Shown here: positions 46,408 to 58,641 of the stretch, piece after piece
How the letters are laid out: the number at the start of each line of letters is the position of its first letter
Position numbering within the stretch: the stretch's first letter is position 1
Assembly: GCA_947685225.1 (NCBI GenBank)
Contig: CANTUV010000033.1
Location: 57,575,001 to 57,639,000, forward strand
DNA length: 64,000 nt
Direction of reading: 5' to 3'
DNA from: Garcia nutans
Taxonomy: Eukaryota > Streptophyta > Magnoliopsida > Malpighiales > Euphorbiaceae
Made by a program: the position numbers and the translations under genes
Notes under the pieces: generated by a model
Databases searched by the model: none
Told to the model about the DNA's origin: nothing
The model's input: only the letters and a program-made list of their open reading frames with translations

Positions 46408-47345
46408 GATATTTACACTGTATATCGCCCGTCACTGTTTATTTTACAAGAATACGGAGGCCAGTAAATTTTTTCACTTTTGATAAAACATGTATTTTTT
46501 TTTTACAATTTTACGTATCTTTTTTTCTTTTTTATAATTTATTTTATTTTCATTTTTTGTAATTTATTTTATTAAAAAAAATTTATTGTCATATTTTTAA
46601 TATAAACATAAAAAAATAAATATATACATAATATATACATAACATATATAAAATACACATTCTACAACATAAATTATATTTACAACATCTATAACACATC
46701 TACATAAAATTTTTAATTTTAATTTTTTATTCTCACAACATCCATACAATATTCACATAATAGTCACACAATATTTAACAACTTTTACATAAAATACAAA
46801 TAACTTAAATAATAAAAATATAACATAAACACAATATTTACAACATATCTATAATATATTTATAATATATCTACATAATAAAATTATATATATTATTTAT
46901 GTTTTATGTGTATAATATATAAAATATATTTAAAAATAAATTTAATAATTTTTATTAATATATTTTAATATTTTTTATTTTTTATTTTTTGAGTGTTATT
47001 TATTTTTTAAAATTATAATTAAAATATTTTATCTTTTATAAAAAAATTATGATTTTTATATGATGAAAATAATTTAAAGTATTAATTTTTACTATTTTAT
47101 TAGAATATTTTTATTTAATAGTGAGGTTTGAAAAAAAAAGAATGAAATTTGAAGTAAATTATTAATTGTAACGAAAAAATAATTATTTTTTAAAAAAAAA
47201 TTATTTTAGTGAAAGGTAAGATATTTTTAAAATTTTACTTTAATTTTTTATAAAGGTATGAATTTTTATATTTTTTATAGTATTTTTAAAATCAAAATTA
47301 TTTTTTTGAAAGTTTTATAAATGGGCCGTCATTTTCGTATGTTAG
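46408..47345 (-). repeat. AT-rich dispersed repeat family 1, copy 2 (inverted relative to copy 1)
   Basis: Reverse complement of the family at 30285-31185, sharing among others the 'ggcctccg' end and 'cactattaaataaaaatatt'. It is absent from the paralogous segment after peptide copy A ('ttttcacaggctagactt'), so it inserted after the segmental duplication or was lost in the other copy. No target duplication was clear. Confidence 0.7.
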
Positions 47346-47371
47346 ACTTGAAAAGAGTTGAAAAAATGACA

Positions 47372-47624
47372 TTTTCTATCATATTTTTATAAATTTTTAT
47401 TTTTTTATCAGGAGTATTTTAATTATTTTATTATAAATTTATTGTAAACTAATTATAAATTTATTATAGACTCATTGTAAAATTTATAGACTCATTATAA
47501 ATTAATAAAAATTTGATATTTTGATAAATATTTTATAAATTTTGATATTTTGATAAATATTTTATAAATATGATAAATTTAAAATTTTTTTAATTTTTTT
47601 TATATTTTTATTAAAAGCTCAAAA
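47372..47624 (-). repeat. AT-rich dispersed repeat family 2, copy 1
   Basis: Bracketed by AAAAGAGT (about 47352-47359 and 47623-47630), probably a target duplication. The reverse complement resembles 57950-58235 ('tcaaatttatcat' / 'ttaaatttatcat', 'aaaatatcaaat', repeated 'ttataaatttattat'). It is absent from the paralogous site after copy A. Class unknown. Confidence 0.55.
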
Positions 47625-47786
47625 GAGTCTTGCTATGTTTATGGGCCTAAATCTAATGCCGTAAAAGCCCATTTACCCAATGTTAGTAGACAAGTACACT
47701 CTTAAGAATAAACAAGAGAAAATCTACTGAAACCGATTTCACCTTCCATAGAAGCAGAGAGAGAGAGAGACAGAGAGAAGGAGAGA

Positions 47787-50201
47787 ATGGTAAGAGAAGT
47801 ATCGGAGAGTTGCATTGATAGCTTACTTACAGAGATGGTGTCATCATATTGCAATCGCTTCGACGCTAACAAACCTGAGCTTGCCGGCCGTCGGATCGAG
47901 GCCATTGGTTATCAGGTCGGCCACCAGCTTGCCGAACGGTACAACCACCCCTACATGTCTTTCTAATCCCCTAATTTTTCATCTATAATTTTCCTTTTTT
48001 AGTAAAAACATTTTTAATTTTTTATATATATATTTTTGCATATCATGTATTATGATGTTTTTATCTTTTGCTCATTGGGTTGGATCTTCGGATCTGAATT
48101 ATTTTAATTTGGTTGAATTTGGAGTTTCTTTTTTTTTTTTTAATTTTTAAAAAATGAGTGTTTATTGAGCTGTTTGGTTTCTTAGAAAGTGTGGTAAAGG
48201 ATAATAAACTTTGTTATTGAATAAGTAGGAGGAAAATTTAGGGTGGAGCATAAGAGTTTTATTTTATCAGGTATACTATGGAGCGGCCGAGGTTTAGTGA
48301 TCATCTAGAGGCAATAAAGTTCATCTGCAAGGACTTTTGGTCTGAGGTTTTTAAGAAGCAGATTGACAACTTGAAGACAAATCATAGAGTAAGCTTAGAG
48401 TTTGATTCTAGACTGAATTTGAATGTACTTGTTGTAGATGACAAACTGGCTTGTGGTGGTCTTGTAGGGCACCTTTGTATTGCAAGATAATAGGTTTCGT
48501 TGGCTTGCACGGATATCTGTTGATCCATCACTTGAAAATGTAGGAGAAACACAAGATCCCTCTGCCTTGGCTGACAAGGCTACCCAAGCAATGAGTATGC
48601 ATCTCTATTTCCCTTGTGGAATCATTAGAGGAGCTCTTTCAAATTTAGGGATCCCTTGTGCAGTTTCTGCTGACATATCCAACCTTCCAGCATGTGAGTA
48701 ACTGAATTTTGATTGCTTTTTTTCCTTAGTGCGAATATTGTGTTTGTGAAAGTTTTCCAAGTTATTTCTTAAGTTATTAAGATTTATGGGTAAACTTTTA
48801 TTTTGGGCATTTCAAGGATCAATTGAGATATGCTTTTTTAATTTCTTGTTACTAAACTAAAACTTCTATGAATCACGTTGAAAGAGATAAACATTTGATT
48901 TTTTTTTGTTGCTTAATCTGTGTCAAATGCTGCTGTAGTTATCGGCTTAGAAACATTTCTCATCAGGCCTTTTACTCCAGAACTGGTTTTTCCTTGTTTC
49001 TTGTTATGGTTGGTTTGCCAGAATATGTTACTCTTATTCATATCTGAGCATCTCATGAAAGGCTATGCAGTCCACGTCTTCCATGCTTTTACATAATCAG
49101 CTGTTCTTTAGTTTCTTTTTGGTTTTGCAATCCCTACCTTTTTTTTTTTTTCAGTTTAGATCTCTTCACTCTGATTAATCACATGTTTGACCTCTTCAAT
49201 GAATCAATCCTAAGTAGCAATACGCCTTCTGCTAAGATTTAATCCACTACAGCCAAGCAGTCATCCCTTCCTTAAAATTGTGCAATTCCATAAATATGTA
49301 CCATTTGTTATTAGCATCTCGTGAAGGTTTTATTTTAATTTGTTTTCTCAAAACCCTCCATATTGTCTTCTCTCTTTCAGCATATTCTCTTTTGCATTCT
49401 GCCTGAGATTCCTTCATGTTTATGAATGAAATAAATTCTGAATTGGCCTTTTTTGTTGAGTTCCAAGTCCCACCTGTTTTTACCTGAAATAATTTTTTAC
49501 CAATCTGTGTAACCTTGTTTTCAGCTGATAATATGTCATTCTCCTTTTGTTTTCTTTGAAGATGAGATCCTCTTTTTTTTTTGTTGTTGAGTTTCAAGCC
49601 CCACCTCTTTTTCAGCCTAAAGTAACATTCTACTGAAATCTAGAATCTCATCATCACCTGATAATATGTTATTCATTCTGCATATATTTGCAGCTCCCGG
49701 TATTTTGGTTCTTGGATCTTTATTTTTTTGGCCTCGAGTTGATAAGTTGAGTTCTGTTGTTCATTGTAATTGACCGTTTCCAAATTTGACATGTATTATT
49801 AATGGTCTCCAAACTAAACTGCTATTCACATCTTCTGTTCATAAATCGAAACTGCTGATCTATCGGAACACATGGTTTCACAGTATCTGAAGTCGTGTTG
49901 TCTCGTATTTGATATGTATTCTTTATGTCTTCCTAATCAAACGGCTATGCGCTTCTTTCATTTTGATAAATTTGAATCTGCTGATCTATAGAAACACATG
50001 GTTTCTCAAGTTTGAAGTCATCTTATCACAATAATTTTGCAAGCTTTGAAGTGTTCTCAATTCTATCTCCAAGTACTCGTCCATTTCGATCATTTGCAAA
50101 TACACAAAATTGTAATTTGGAAAACGTCTCTGACCATGCTAGTCATTATCTTTTTTGTAAACATGTGAACAGGTTCATTTGTGGTTCGGATAAAGGCTTG
50201 A
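47787..50201 (+). CDS. TRS33: TRAPP complex subunit Trs33/TRAPPC6 (Bet3 family)
   Basis: Four exons: 47787-47938, 48271-48388, 48468-48693 and 50173-50201, giving 174 residues. It starts MVREVSESCIDSLLTEMVSS and contains the family's conserved blocks 'FDANKPELAGRRIEAIGYQVG', 'RPRFSDHLEAIKFICKDFW', 'QDNRFRWLAR', 'LYFPCGIIRGAL' and 'SADISNLPACSFVVRIKA'. It is a small alpha/beta subunit of the TRAPP tethering complexes that act on Rab GTPases at the Golgi. Intron 3 is 1.5 kb and holds diverged tandem duplications. The promoter (about 47640-47760) has TGGGCC/GCCCA elements and a (GA)n leader. A truncated duplicate of promoter plus exon 1 lies at 40543-40870. Identity is very secure. Confidence 0.95.
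49785..50030. repeat. Imperfect ~125-bp tandem duplication in Trs33 intron 3
   Basis: Units at about 49785-49908 and 49909-50030 share 'ctgctgatctat', 'gaacacatggtttc' and 'tttgayatgtatt' (y = c/t). An older, weaker pair with 'tttttgttgagttycaag' lies at about 49448 and 49578. Confidence 0.7.
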
Positions 50202-52734
50202 AGGATGTATTACAACAAATGTGGGACAAAAGTAGTGCCTTGAAGCATGTTCAATCACCAAATTAGATTTTTCATTTATCCTCCCTTTTCAATTGCATTA
50301 CAATGTACTTGATGTGATAAGTTCTAAATGTCCACAGAGCATATCTAAAGTTATAACAATGAAATGTTATTCAAAAAAGAAAATTATGTTGCATAGATAG
50401 ACTAGAATTTTTGTGGATAGAAACTTGAAATGTAATGTTGACGTGATTTTCCAGTTGGTGTTGGGGTGGCCTGTGTTAATGGCCTGGTTGTTGGTTGGTT
50501 TTATTTAGGCAGGCAATGGTTGAATGAGATGGTTGGATATTCGCAGCTATGTAATGCATGAAACTGAATGGATTGAAGCTTCCATGCCAGAATTTGTGCC
50601 AGCATAGAATTTGGATAGGGTTAATTACCGTCGTTGACTTCCACTATTAACTTGTCACAACGCAACAAAAATTTAAGTAATTAACCATTTAAGCTACATT
50701 TTATTTCATTTCATATAAATAAAATTACATTATTTATATGCTAATTATAATTTTTTAAAAGATTCAAAATTATAAAATAATTTTATTTAATAATTAAATG
50801 AAATTTATTAATTAGACTAACATATTTATAAATAAACTAGAAAAAGGTTTTGCACGGGCAATGGATTTTTTTTACTCAATATTCATATATACAATATTCA
50901 AAGCTTAAATAATTTTAAGAAAATGAAATAAAAATTAAATCTAAATAAAATTTAAATAATAGCAATCAAAAATTAAATATAACAAAAATTAAATAAACTT
51001 AACATAAAATTAAATGACAACTTAAAAAATAAAATCTAATTAAATAGCAAATCTAAATAAAAAATAAAAAAATAAAAAAATATAGTTTATCTGAAATTAT
51101 AGTTTAAAAAAATAAAAAAGAATTTCAAAAATATCCTAAAAAATAAAAATATTTTTAAAAATACTCTCTTTTTTAATTTTAATTTTAAAAATACCATTTT
51201 TTTTAACTTTTAATTTTAAAAATATTCATTTTCAGAGATATATTTTTTGTATACATCAGATATATCAAAGGTATATTCCATTTTTAAAAGTATATATTAA
51301 GTATACATTCATCATATTAATGGTATATTAAAAAAATTTTAAAAATAAAGTTAAAAAAATATTTTATAGAGTATAATTTTTCAAAAATCAACCCAAAATA
51401 TTATAAAAAAAAATCATAAAAGAACTAAATAACATAAGTCAGCCTAAAAAATTACTTAACAAATAAATAACAAAAAAAGATAAAAAAATCAAAATCAAAC
51501 AATACAATAAATTATTCAGTAAATAATTATATAAGCAAAAAATCTAAGATAAATTATAATGAATATGCAGAGGAACAACAAAGAACAAAGCAAAAACTGA
51601 ATAGTATTATGAGATATGAGGTTAATAATATAATAGTTATAATTTTTTTGTGTGTATACGTGTGTATAGATATAATTAATTATTATTAATATCAAATAAA
51701 ATATTATAATTCTATTTAAATTCTTTAAATAAATATAATTATCATCAATATCAAATAAAATATAATAATTATATTTAAACTTTCCAAGTGAATATAACTA
51801 ATATCAATATCAAATAGATCATCATAATTCTATTTATTATAATAAATAATAAACTTAATTTAAAATATTAAAAATTAAGACAAATAGCAAAATTGAGATA
51901 GATGTTTTAGTATAAATATTATAATAGTACTTGTACGATATTATATATATTTTTAATTAATATATATACTATATAAATATAATAATTTTAAAATTTTATA
52001 ATAATTTTAAGTAAAAAATATGAAAATAAATAAAAATATATAACGGATTAAAAATGATATCATAATCGTCTTTGAAACCCTCTAAATAAATATAATTATT
52101 AAATAATATTAAATAAAAAAATTTAAATTTTAATATTACAATATCAATGTTTGTTTTTTTAATAACATTGTAGAATATTAGAAAAATAATAATAAAAAGA
52201 TAAAAAAAATTAAAATGTTATTATTTTAAAAATTATGATTTACAAAGTCTATTAATAATAAATAAAAAATCTATCAAAAATAAAATCAAATGATATAAAA
52301 CTTTAAATCAAAATATAACTAATAATATATTTATTTTAAACTATTTTTAAAATAATTAAATATATATTACTAATTTAAAAATTAAAATAAAATAATTATA
52401 AATAAAAATATGTAAAAGGGTATGAAATTAAAATATACATACATACATATATATATATATATATGTATAAAGATGACAAAGATATAAAGGAGTAAATTAT
52501 TGAGTGGCAAAACAGGAAGAAGAAGGTAAATTATACTGTTTATCCACGGTGAGTTGGCCTTCTTCTTTGAATGATAGAATAGATATTGACAGTTTCGGTT
52601 CCTTTCTGGTTCCTTGCTGACTAAGGACTTACAAACATTCCTCTTTCAATTAGGTTTTTTTGGCGTTTTGCCACAATCTGTATATACATATACACATACT
52701 TCACTATCGCTTTCAACTTATAAGCTTTGTTTCA
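50202..52734. other. AT-rich intergenic DNA between Trs33 and the FRIGIDA-like gene
   Basis: Mostly A/T low-complexity sequence from 50640 to 52480, with a (TA) microsatellite at about 52448-52465. No gene, RNA or clear element was recognised. The last 150 bp form the 5' flank of the next gene. Confidence 0.55.
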
Positions 52735-55700
52735 ATGGAGGAGTTGTTCAAGAATCGATGTTTTCGCCAAACACTCGATCAACTTCGTGATCACGCTTCT
52801 TCAATTCTCAAGCTTACGCTTCAATGGCCTGACATAGAGGATCACTTCGACTCCATTCATTATGTCATTGGAGAGCGCGCCAAAGAGCTTCATTCCATCC
52901 TCACATCTGCAGAACAACAGTTGGAGGATGCCAAGAAGAGAGAGAAGGAATTAGAGGTTGTTCAAGAATATGTTGAAAAGAGGTTTAGAGAGATTGAGGT
53001 TAGAGAGAAAGAGTTTGAATTGAGTCAAAGGAAAGAGATTGAAGAGAGGAAAAGAGAGATTGAGTTGATTGAGAAATCAAGGAGAGAGCTTGAGGCCTTG
53101 AGTGAGACGATAAATAAGAAGGTGAGAATTATGGAAGAGATAGAGCAGAGATTTGAGTTGTTTAATAAATATATTGAGGAGAGAGCTTGTCAGGTTAAAG
53201 TAGTTGAGAGTGAGATTTCTCAGGCTTTCATGGAGATTGAAAGGAGAGAGAAGGGTTTTGAACAGTTATCTTATAAATTGAAGATGAAAGAGAAAATAGT
53301 TGAAGGGCCATCAAAAGAACTTGCACTCAAAAATGAGAATTTTAGTAGGCAGCTTTTGGAACTCGAAGTGAAGGAAAAGAAAGTTGAGGAACTGGGAAAA
53401 CAACTGAAATCGAAGGAGAAGAAAATTCAAGCGTGGTTTGAGGAATTGGAGTTGAGAAACCAGAAGATTATGGAACGAGATAAAGAGCTTGAATTGAAGG
53501 AGAGGCAATTTGAAGAACGGTGCAAAGAATTTGAAATACTGATAGAGAAACATTGTATTGAAGGATACAATAATCAGGTGACGTTTGAGCCACGAAATAC
53601 CGACGTGGTTAACAGTGATGGTAGTGTGATAATGGATGGTAAGACTTTGCAAATGTTTTTAAATGAGCATTATGAGGATCATGATTCGGAGAAAAAAGAA
53701 GTGCTTAATATTCTGAAACTCTCATCAGACCCTGCAAAGCTTGTTTTGGATGCAATGCAAGGATTTTACTCTCCCCATTTGAGAAAGGAAGGTGTTGAAT
53801 TTGAAGAGGGAGTTGTTAGAAGGAGCTGCATTATGCTATTAGAGCAATTGAGGAAACTGTCACCAGAAATTAAGCCTCATGTGGAAAAAGAAGCAATGGG
53901 ACTTGCTGCTATTTGGATAACAAAAATGAAAGCAGATACCAAGCATTCTCTTGAGGTATTGGGATTTTTGCAGCTTTTAGCTTCTTATGGACTGGCCTCT
54001 TCTTTTGATTATGATGAGCTCTTATATCAATTGGAGATTGTTGCCCACCATAGCCAGGCACCTGAACTATTGCGTGTCCTAGGCTTGGCAGATAGGGTAT
54101 CAGGTAAGATTCTGATGTTTAAGCTTCATCAATTATACTGCATATGTCTCTTTTTTACAAACATTTTTCTGGTAAGCTTTTGATCCGTGAGCTTCATTTT
54201 TTTTCTCCCTTTTACCTATTTGTGTGCATGATTGTGTTTATATGTGGATAACCATTGGGCTGTTTTTTACTTTATAGGGGTACTATATTATTAATGAAAT
54301 GTTCCTTTGAGAAACCTCATCTAGACCATATCTATTATTTTACATGGTCTCTCAACTCACAGTACCTGCATTATGTGCAACAGGCTTTATTCAAAATCTT
54401 ATCAGCAAGAAGCAGCATATTGAGACCATCATTGGATTTATTTATGCATTTAAGCTGGTTAATAAGTTCCCACCTATACCTTTATTGAAAAATTACTTGA
54501 ACAATTCCAAAACTGCTGCCCAAAAAATGAGGAGGGAAAACAAATCACTTGAAGGGAAGGTGCGTGTTTACTTTCTGGTTTGTTATATCAATGCTTCCTC
54601 CCTGTGTACTTACCATAAATTATTAACAGATTGAGGCCACAAAAAAAAGAATAGCTGATGTCAGGTGTGCATTAAGATGCATTGACAACTACAAGATTGG
54701 ATATGATCCTACATTTAAGAACCTTAAGCTGCAGATAAATTCCTGGGAGATAGAAAACAAGAGGAACTTGGATTTGGCAGGTTTGGCTTATAAAGGAAGA
54801 CCACTTTGGAATAAGAAGGAATCTTTGCCCCCTACTGTTCCTGCCGTTGATGCCTCTGTTCTTTCGCCCATATCTGCATCTACTACAATCCCTGCTCTTA
54901 ACAGCTTCCTTCCAACCACCCCAACTTCTGTGCCTGCTCCTGTGACTCAATCACAACAGTGTAGTGGGATTAAACGTCCGTGGACAGCTGTGTCAAAAGA
55001 AGGCAATCTAAAGACATTTTGTGGTGTTGATCAAGGTTTGTATGCCATATATTGAACTTTCCAGATGCTGAAATTTGCTACGCTCCGATTTGATTCTTCA
55101 TACATTTGAATAATTTAGAGTCACATAGCACACTTCAGGGCATTCTTCGTTTAGCTATATATGAAGCAATACATCTGTGGATACACCTTCAATTAAGAGT
55201 TTGGTTTTCTTCCTTTGTTCATATCTCTGGTTGTAACTACTCATCCATGATTCATCCCATCATGTATCATTTATTGTGTGATTAAGTTGGAAGATTTTGT
55301 TGTTGAATTGTGATTTTGCTTATGTAAACTCTTGGTTTTTACCTGTCAACAGACACTTCATTTTTGGGTGATTTTAGAAATAATATGGTTAAGTCTTTGC
55401 TTGGCAAGTGCTTTTGATGGATGTTCAATTTATTTTGCCATAATCAATTTTCTGTTTTGCAAGATCTTAATTTTTTTTTGGCATTCATGCTCTTATTGCT
55501 CTGAGAACAGCCATGCAAATTCTATGGCTTAAGGAGCCCAGATTACTCCGCCCTATGCTTCACATAAAATCAACTCTGAGTATTGTTGACATTGGCAACC
55601 AATAACACAATATTCTCTCTTTTTTTTTGCCATGACCTCGTTGGATTTCTCGGCACATATATCTGCGTTTCCTTATTTAAAGACTTGTATATTTTGCATT

Positions 55701-57254
55701 CCCATTTTCTTTTCTAATTACCTCGTTTCCAGAAGAGTATGATGCTTTAGGTTTTTGTTGCTTTGCTCTTTTATGCCTGTTCCTCATGGTTTGTATCTCT
55801 TATTTACCCTGTCTAAAGATGATAAATGTTTGTTGTCATGGTCAGCAACCTGCACCACTCCTTCCCATGCAAAGATTGAGCAAACTCCACTGGAAAATTT
55901 GCCATTTGAAAGCAATGGGGCTTCTTCATCCCTTGATCCTCAGCCTGGAGATCTGCCATTTGAAATCAATGGGGCTTCTTCATCCCTTGATTGTCAGCCT
56001 AAACATAAATGTTTTTCTTTTGACAAGAGTATGGATGATTTGAGACGGATACTTAACACACATGAAAATCATGGTTTGGCAATTGAGGTTGCTGCAACTC
56101 TTCGACTTGCCTGTGATCCGGGGAAGCTTGTTTTAGATGTAATTAACACATCCCATCCTTTCAGTTTTAATGGAAATAAGGACATCAAGATGGTTATTCC
56201 GAAAAGGAGTTGTATTTTACTATTGGAGCAGCTAAAGAGTGTATCTCCCCAGATCGATTCAGAGTTGAAAGAAGAGGCAAAAAGATTTGTCCTGCATTGG
56301 AAACCAACGCTGGCAAAGAAGGGAAAGGATCCTTTGGAGGTCATATGTTTCCTGCAATTTTTGGCTGCCTACAGCTTGGCCTCTGTTTTTACTGCAGATG
56401 AGCTTCTTGGTCTTCTGGATGCTGATGACTGGCATAAAGTCCCTGATTTAGTTCAAGTCCTTGGCTTAGCAGATATGATCCCAAGTAAGAACTTTGTCCT
56501 GTATTATATTTTCACATCACTTATTCAGTACACCATGCTATGACAATTTTCAATAAAATTATTGCCAAAAGTTCCTTTATCTATATCATCATCCCTATCT
56601 TCTTTTTTAAATGAGAATTACTGGCAATTCCTTTTGAGATTCCTCTCAAGTAATCAGATGTTATTTACAGTATTTTTTTCCCATTACAGATTTTATTAAA
56701 AATCTTATTGGAAAGGAGCAGCGAATAGAAGCTGTTAGATATATCCACGCATTAGATATGGTCGACAAGTTTCCACCAGTTCCAATTTTAAAGGATCATT
56801 TGGACAAGTTTTCCAATAAAAAAGGCAAGGGAAATTGTATTGCAGTTCAGGTATGCAATGAGGCTTTAGTTTCGACTCTATCAACTTTTTTCATCGAATG
56901 CCCCTTGATTTTGGAGATTTATTTTACTTGCAGGTGAGAGCATTGGAAGTTGTACTCAAATGCATTGCAGATTACAATATTAATGGTCTCTCACCTGAAA
57001 GCCTTAAAGAACGCATTATGCAACTGAGAAGGCAGAAATATGAGGAAATTCTCATTACTAGAAAATCAAAAGGCAAAGTTGGGCCTTGTTCTTCTGCAAC
57101 TCCCCCAATTATTCAGCAGCTGCAACTGGTGACTGGAAATAAGCGTCCTAGGATTCACATTTCATCAGAAGATAGTCCAAAAGCATATAGTAGTGCTACA
57201 TCAATTATTCGTCCACTGCACCATCCTCAGCTGCGTCCACCACCACCACCATGA
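52735..57254 (+). CDS. FRIGIDA-like protein with tandem Frigida domains
   Basis: Six exons: 52735-54103, 54384-54559, 54630-55035, 55846-56484, 56690-56850 and 56934-57254, giving 1023 residues. Residues about 60-290 form a long Glu/Lys-rich coiled coil with many 'KEKELE/KSKEKK'-type heptads. A first Frigida domain begins near residue 300 ('DGKTLQMFLNEH', 'SCIMLLEQLRKLSPEI', 'EVLGFLQLLASYGLAS', 'ELLRVLGLADRVS') and a second near residue 710 ('SMDDLRRILNTHENHG', 'SCILLLEQLKSVSPQI', 'EVICFLQFLAAYSLAS', 'LVQVLGLADMIP'). Each is followed by a Ser/Pro-rich tail with a KRPW or KRPR motif. FRIGIDA relatives act in nuclear complexes linked to flowering-time control, but FRL members vary. The start is MEELFKNR; an upstream in-frame ATG at 52660 is less likely. 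The protein ends in a short proline run. Confidence 0.9.
55912..56001 (+). repeat. In-frame tandem repeat inside exon 4 of the FRIGIDA-like gene
   Basis: Two in-frame units of about 20 codons with the core LPFE(S/I)NGASSSLD(P/C)QP lie in the disordered linker between the two Frigida domains. At DNA level both contain 'aatggggcttcttcatccct'. Confidence 0.85.
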
Positions 57255-57464
57255 GTTATTGGTTATGAATCAACGTGCTCCTTACAGGAATGCACCACCT
57301 GGGTACTATAATTTTGCATTTTTCTGAATAGTGGACTTTTTTCTGTAGATTTGCCCTGGCAATGCCTAAGGGAATTTATACTGTGTTCTACTATGTTTTC
57401 TGCTTGGCTATTTTGCGCTGGATATGATTAAAACTTGCTTTGAATTTCAAATTTGCATTATTCT

Positions 57465-57725
57465 TGTTAAATTTTCTTTTTAACTTCTATTGAAATGTGA
57501 GAGTTAAAAGTTTAAAACGAAACTACGAGTAGTTTTGGCTTAATAAAAAAGAATATCATAAACCGAAACTATGTGTTTTGGCTTTGGGAGCAGCGAAAAT
57601 TTAAATGAAAATTCATAGTTTCGATTTGAATTTTTAACTTTCACATCTGAGTATCTGTGTAAATATGGAAACAAGGATTATATTTCAGGAAAAACATGAA
57701 ATTACTCTTATATTTTTATTATAGT
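57465..57725. repeat. Small fold-back relative of the 7.3-9.5 kb element
   Basis: Arms 'atgtgagagttaaaagtt...cgaaactacga' (about 57495-57529) and, inverted, '...cgaaactatgaa' to 'agttaaaaattcaaat' (about 57615-57650). The outer right end ('gtaaatatggaa', 'aaattactcttatattttta') resembles the right end of the big fold-back element (9485-9525). It lacks the TAA/TTA arms, and its left edge is uncertain. Confidence 0.5.
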
Positions 57726-57949
57726 CCTTCAAATTGTCATGTAAATGTTGAACTTTATTCTTAAAATATAGGACATTATTTTCAGGTCCAGTGACCATTC
57801 ATATATTATTTTTTTTCCAATTGGATTTTGGTTAGTTTGATTTCTGTTGAACCAATAAAATCTCACATCTAATAATTATAAAATATATATATATAATAAA
57901 TTTATATTAAAAACATTAATTTAACTAAAATAACCTAAATTTGATTAGG
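57726..57949. other. Intergenic AT-rich DNA
   Basis: No recognisable feature. Confidence 0.5.
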
Positions 57950-58235
57950 GTCTTTATAAAAATACCAGAAAAAATAAAAAAAAATTCAAATTTATCATAT
58001 TTTTTAAAATATTTATAGATTTATTAAAATTTATAATTTTTTTTACAAAAATATCAAATTTAGATGGTTTATTATGAGCTTATTATAAATTTATTATACA
58101 TTTATTATAAATTTATAAATTCATATAATTTACTATGAATTTATTATAAATTTATTACGACTTTATCATAAAATTATTAAAATACCTATGAAATTATTCT
58201 AATTTTATTTCTATATAAAATGACTAATGTATCCC
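57950..58235 (+). repeat. AT-rich dispersed repeat family 2, copy 2
   Basis: Matches the reverse complement of 47372-47624 in block order, beginning 'tctttataaaaata' and ending near 'ataaaatgactaatgt'. Repeated 'ttataaatttattat' words dominate. No coding. Confidence 0.5.
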
Positions 58236-58514
58236 ATCTTTAGGTTTAGGGTGTTCGTGGGTTTAGGCATGCCTAGCCATTGCCAAGTTAGGCCTGATGT
58301 GACTGCAGCTCCAAACTTTGTACTTAGCCCATCTCCAACTCAAATTTTATTTTAAAGCAATTTTAATATTAAAAATTTTTATCAAATAAAAATTCAACAT
58401 ATAATATTAAAAAAATATAATATATATTTAAAAAAAATAAAAAAAACAATTTTCAAAAACAAAAAATCTAATATATGATATATATTTTCAAAATAAAAAA
58501 AATAAAAATATTTA

Positions 58515-58641
58515 CAACGCAGCTACAGTGATGTGCCAAACCTGGAGCATCACTGTAGCTAAATTCTATGGAGATGGTACTTTGAGCACATCACTGTAGC
58601 TGCGTTGAGCACATCAATGTTGAAGATGGTACTTTGAGCAC
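58515..58641. repeat. Perfect 22-bp inverted repeat with nested direct repeats
   Basis: The 22-mer at 58515-58536 (core GCAGCTACAGTGATGTGC) is exactly reverse-complemented at 58586-58607. Between them is another partial copy ('gcatcactgtagct', 58547-58560). The word GATGGTACTTTGAGCAC occurs at 58573-58589 and again at 58625-58641. It forms a strong hairpin in otherwise AT-rich surroundings; its origin is unknown. Confidence 0.85.

Noticed and set aside
52660..52734. Upstream in-frame ATG of the FRIGIDA-like gene
   Set aside because: The 25 extra residues are unlike the family, whereas MEELFKNR at 52735 is a typical start.
53311..53652. 113-codon minus-strand open frame inside the FRIGIDA-like coiled coil
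   Set aside because: It is an antisense shadow of Glu/Lys codons (reads as Phe/Leu/Ser-rich) with no independent evidence.
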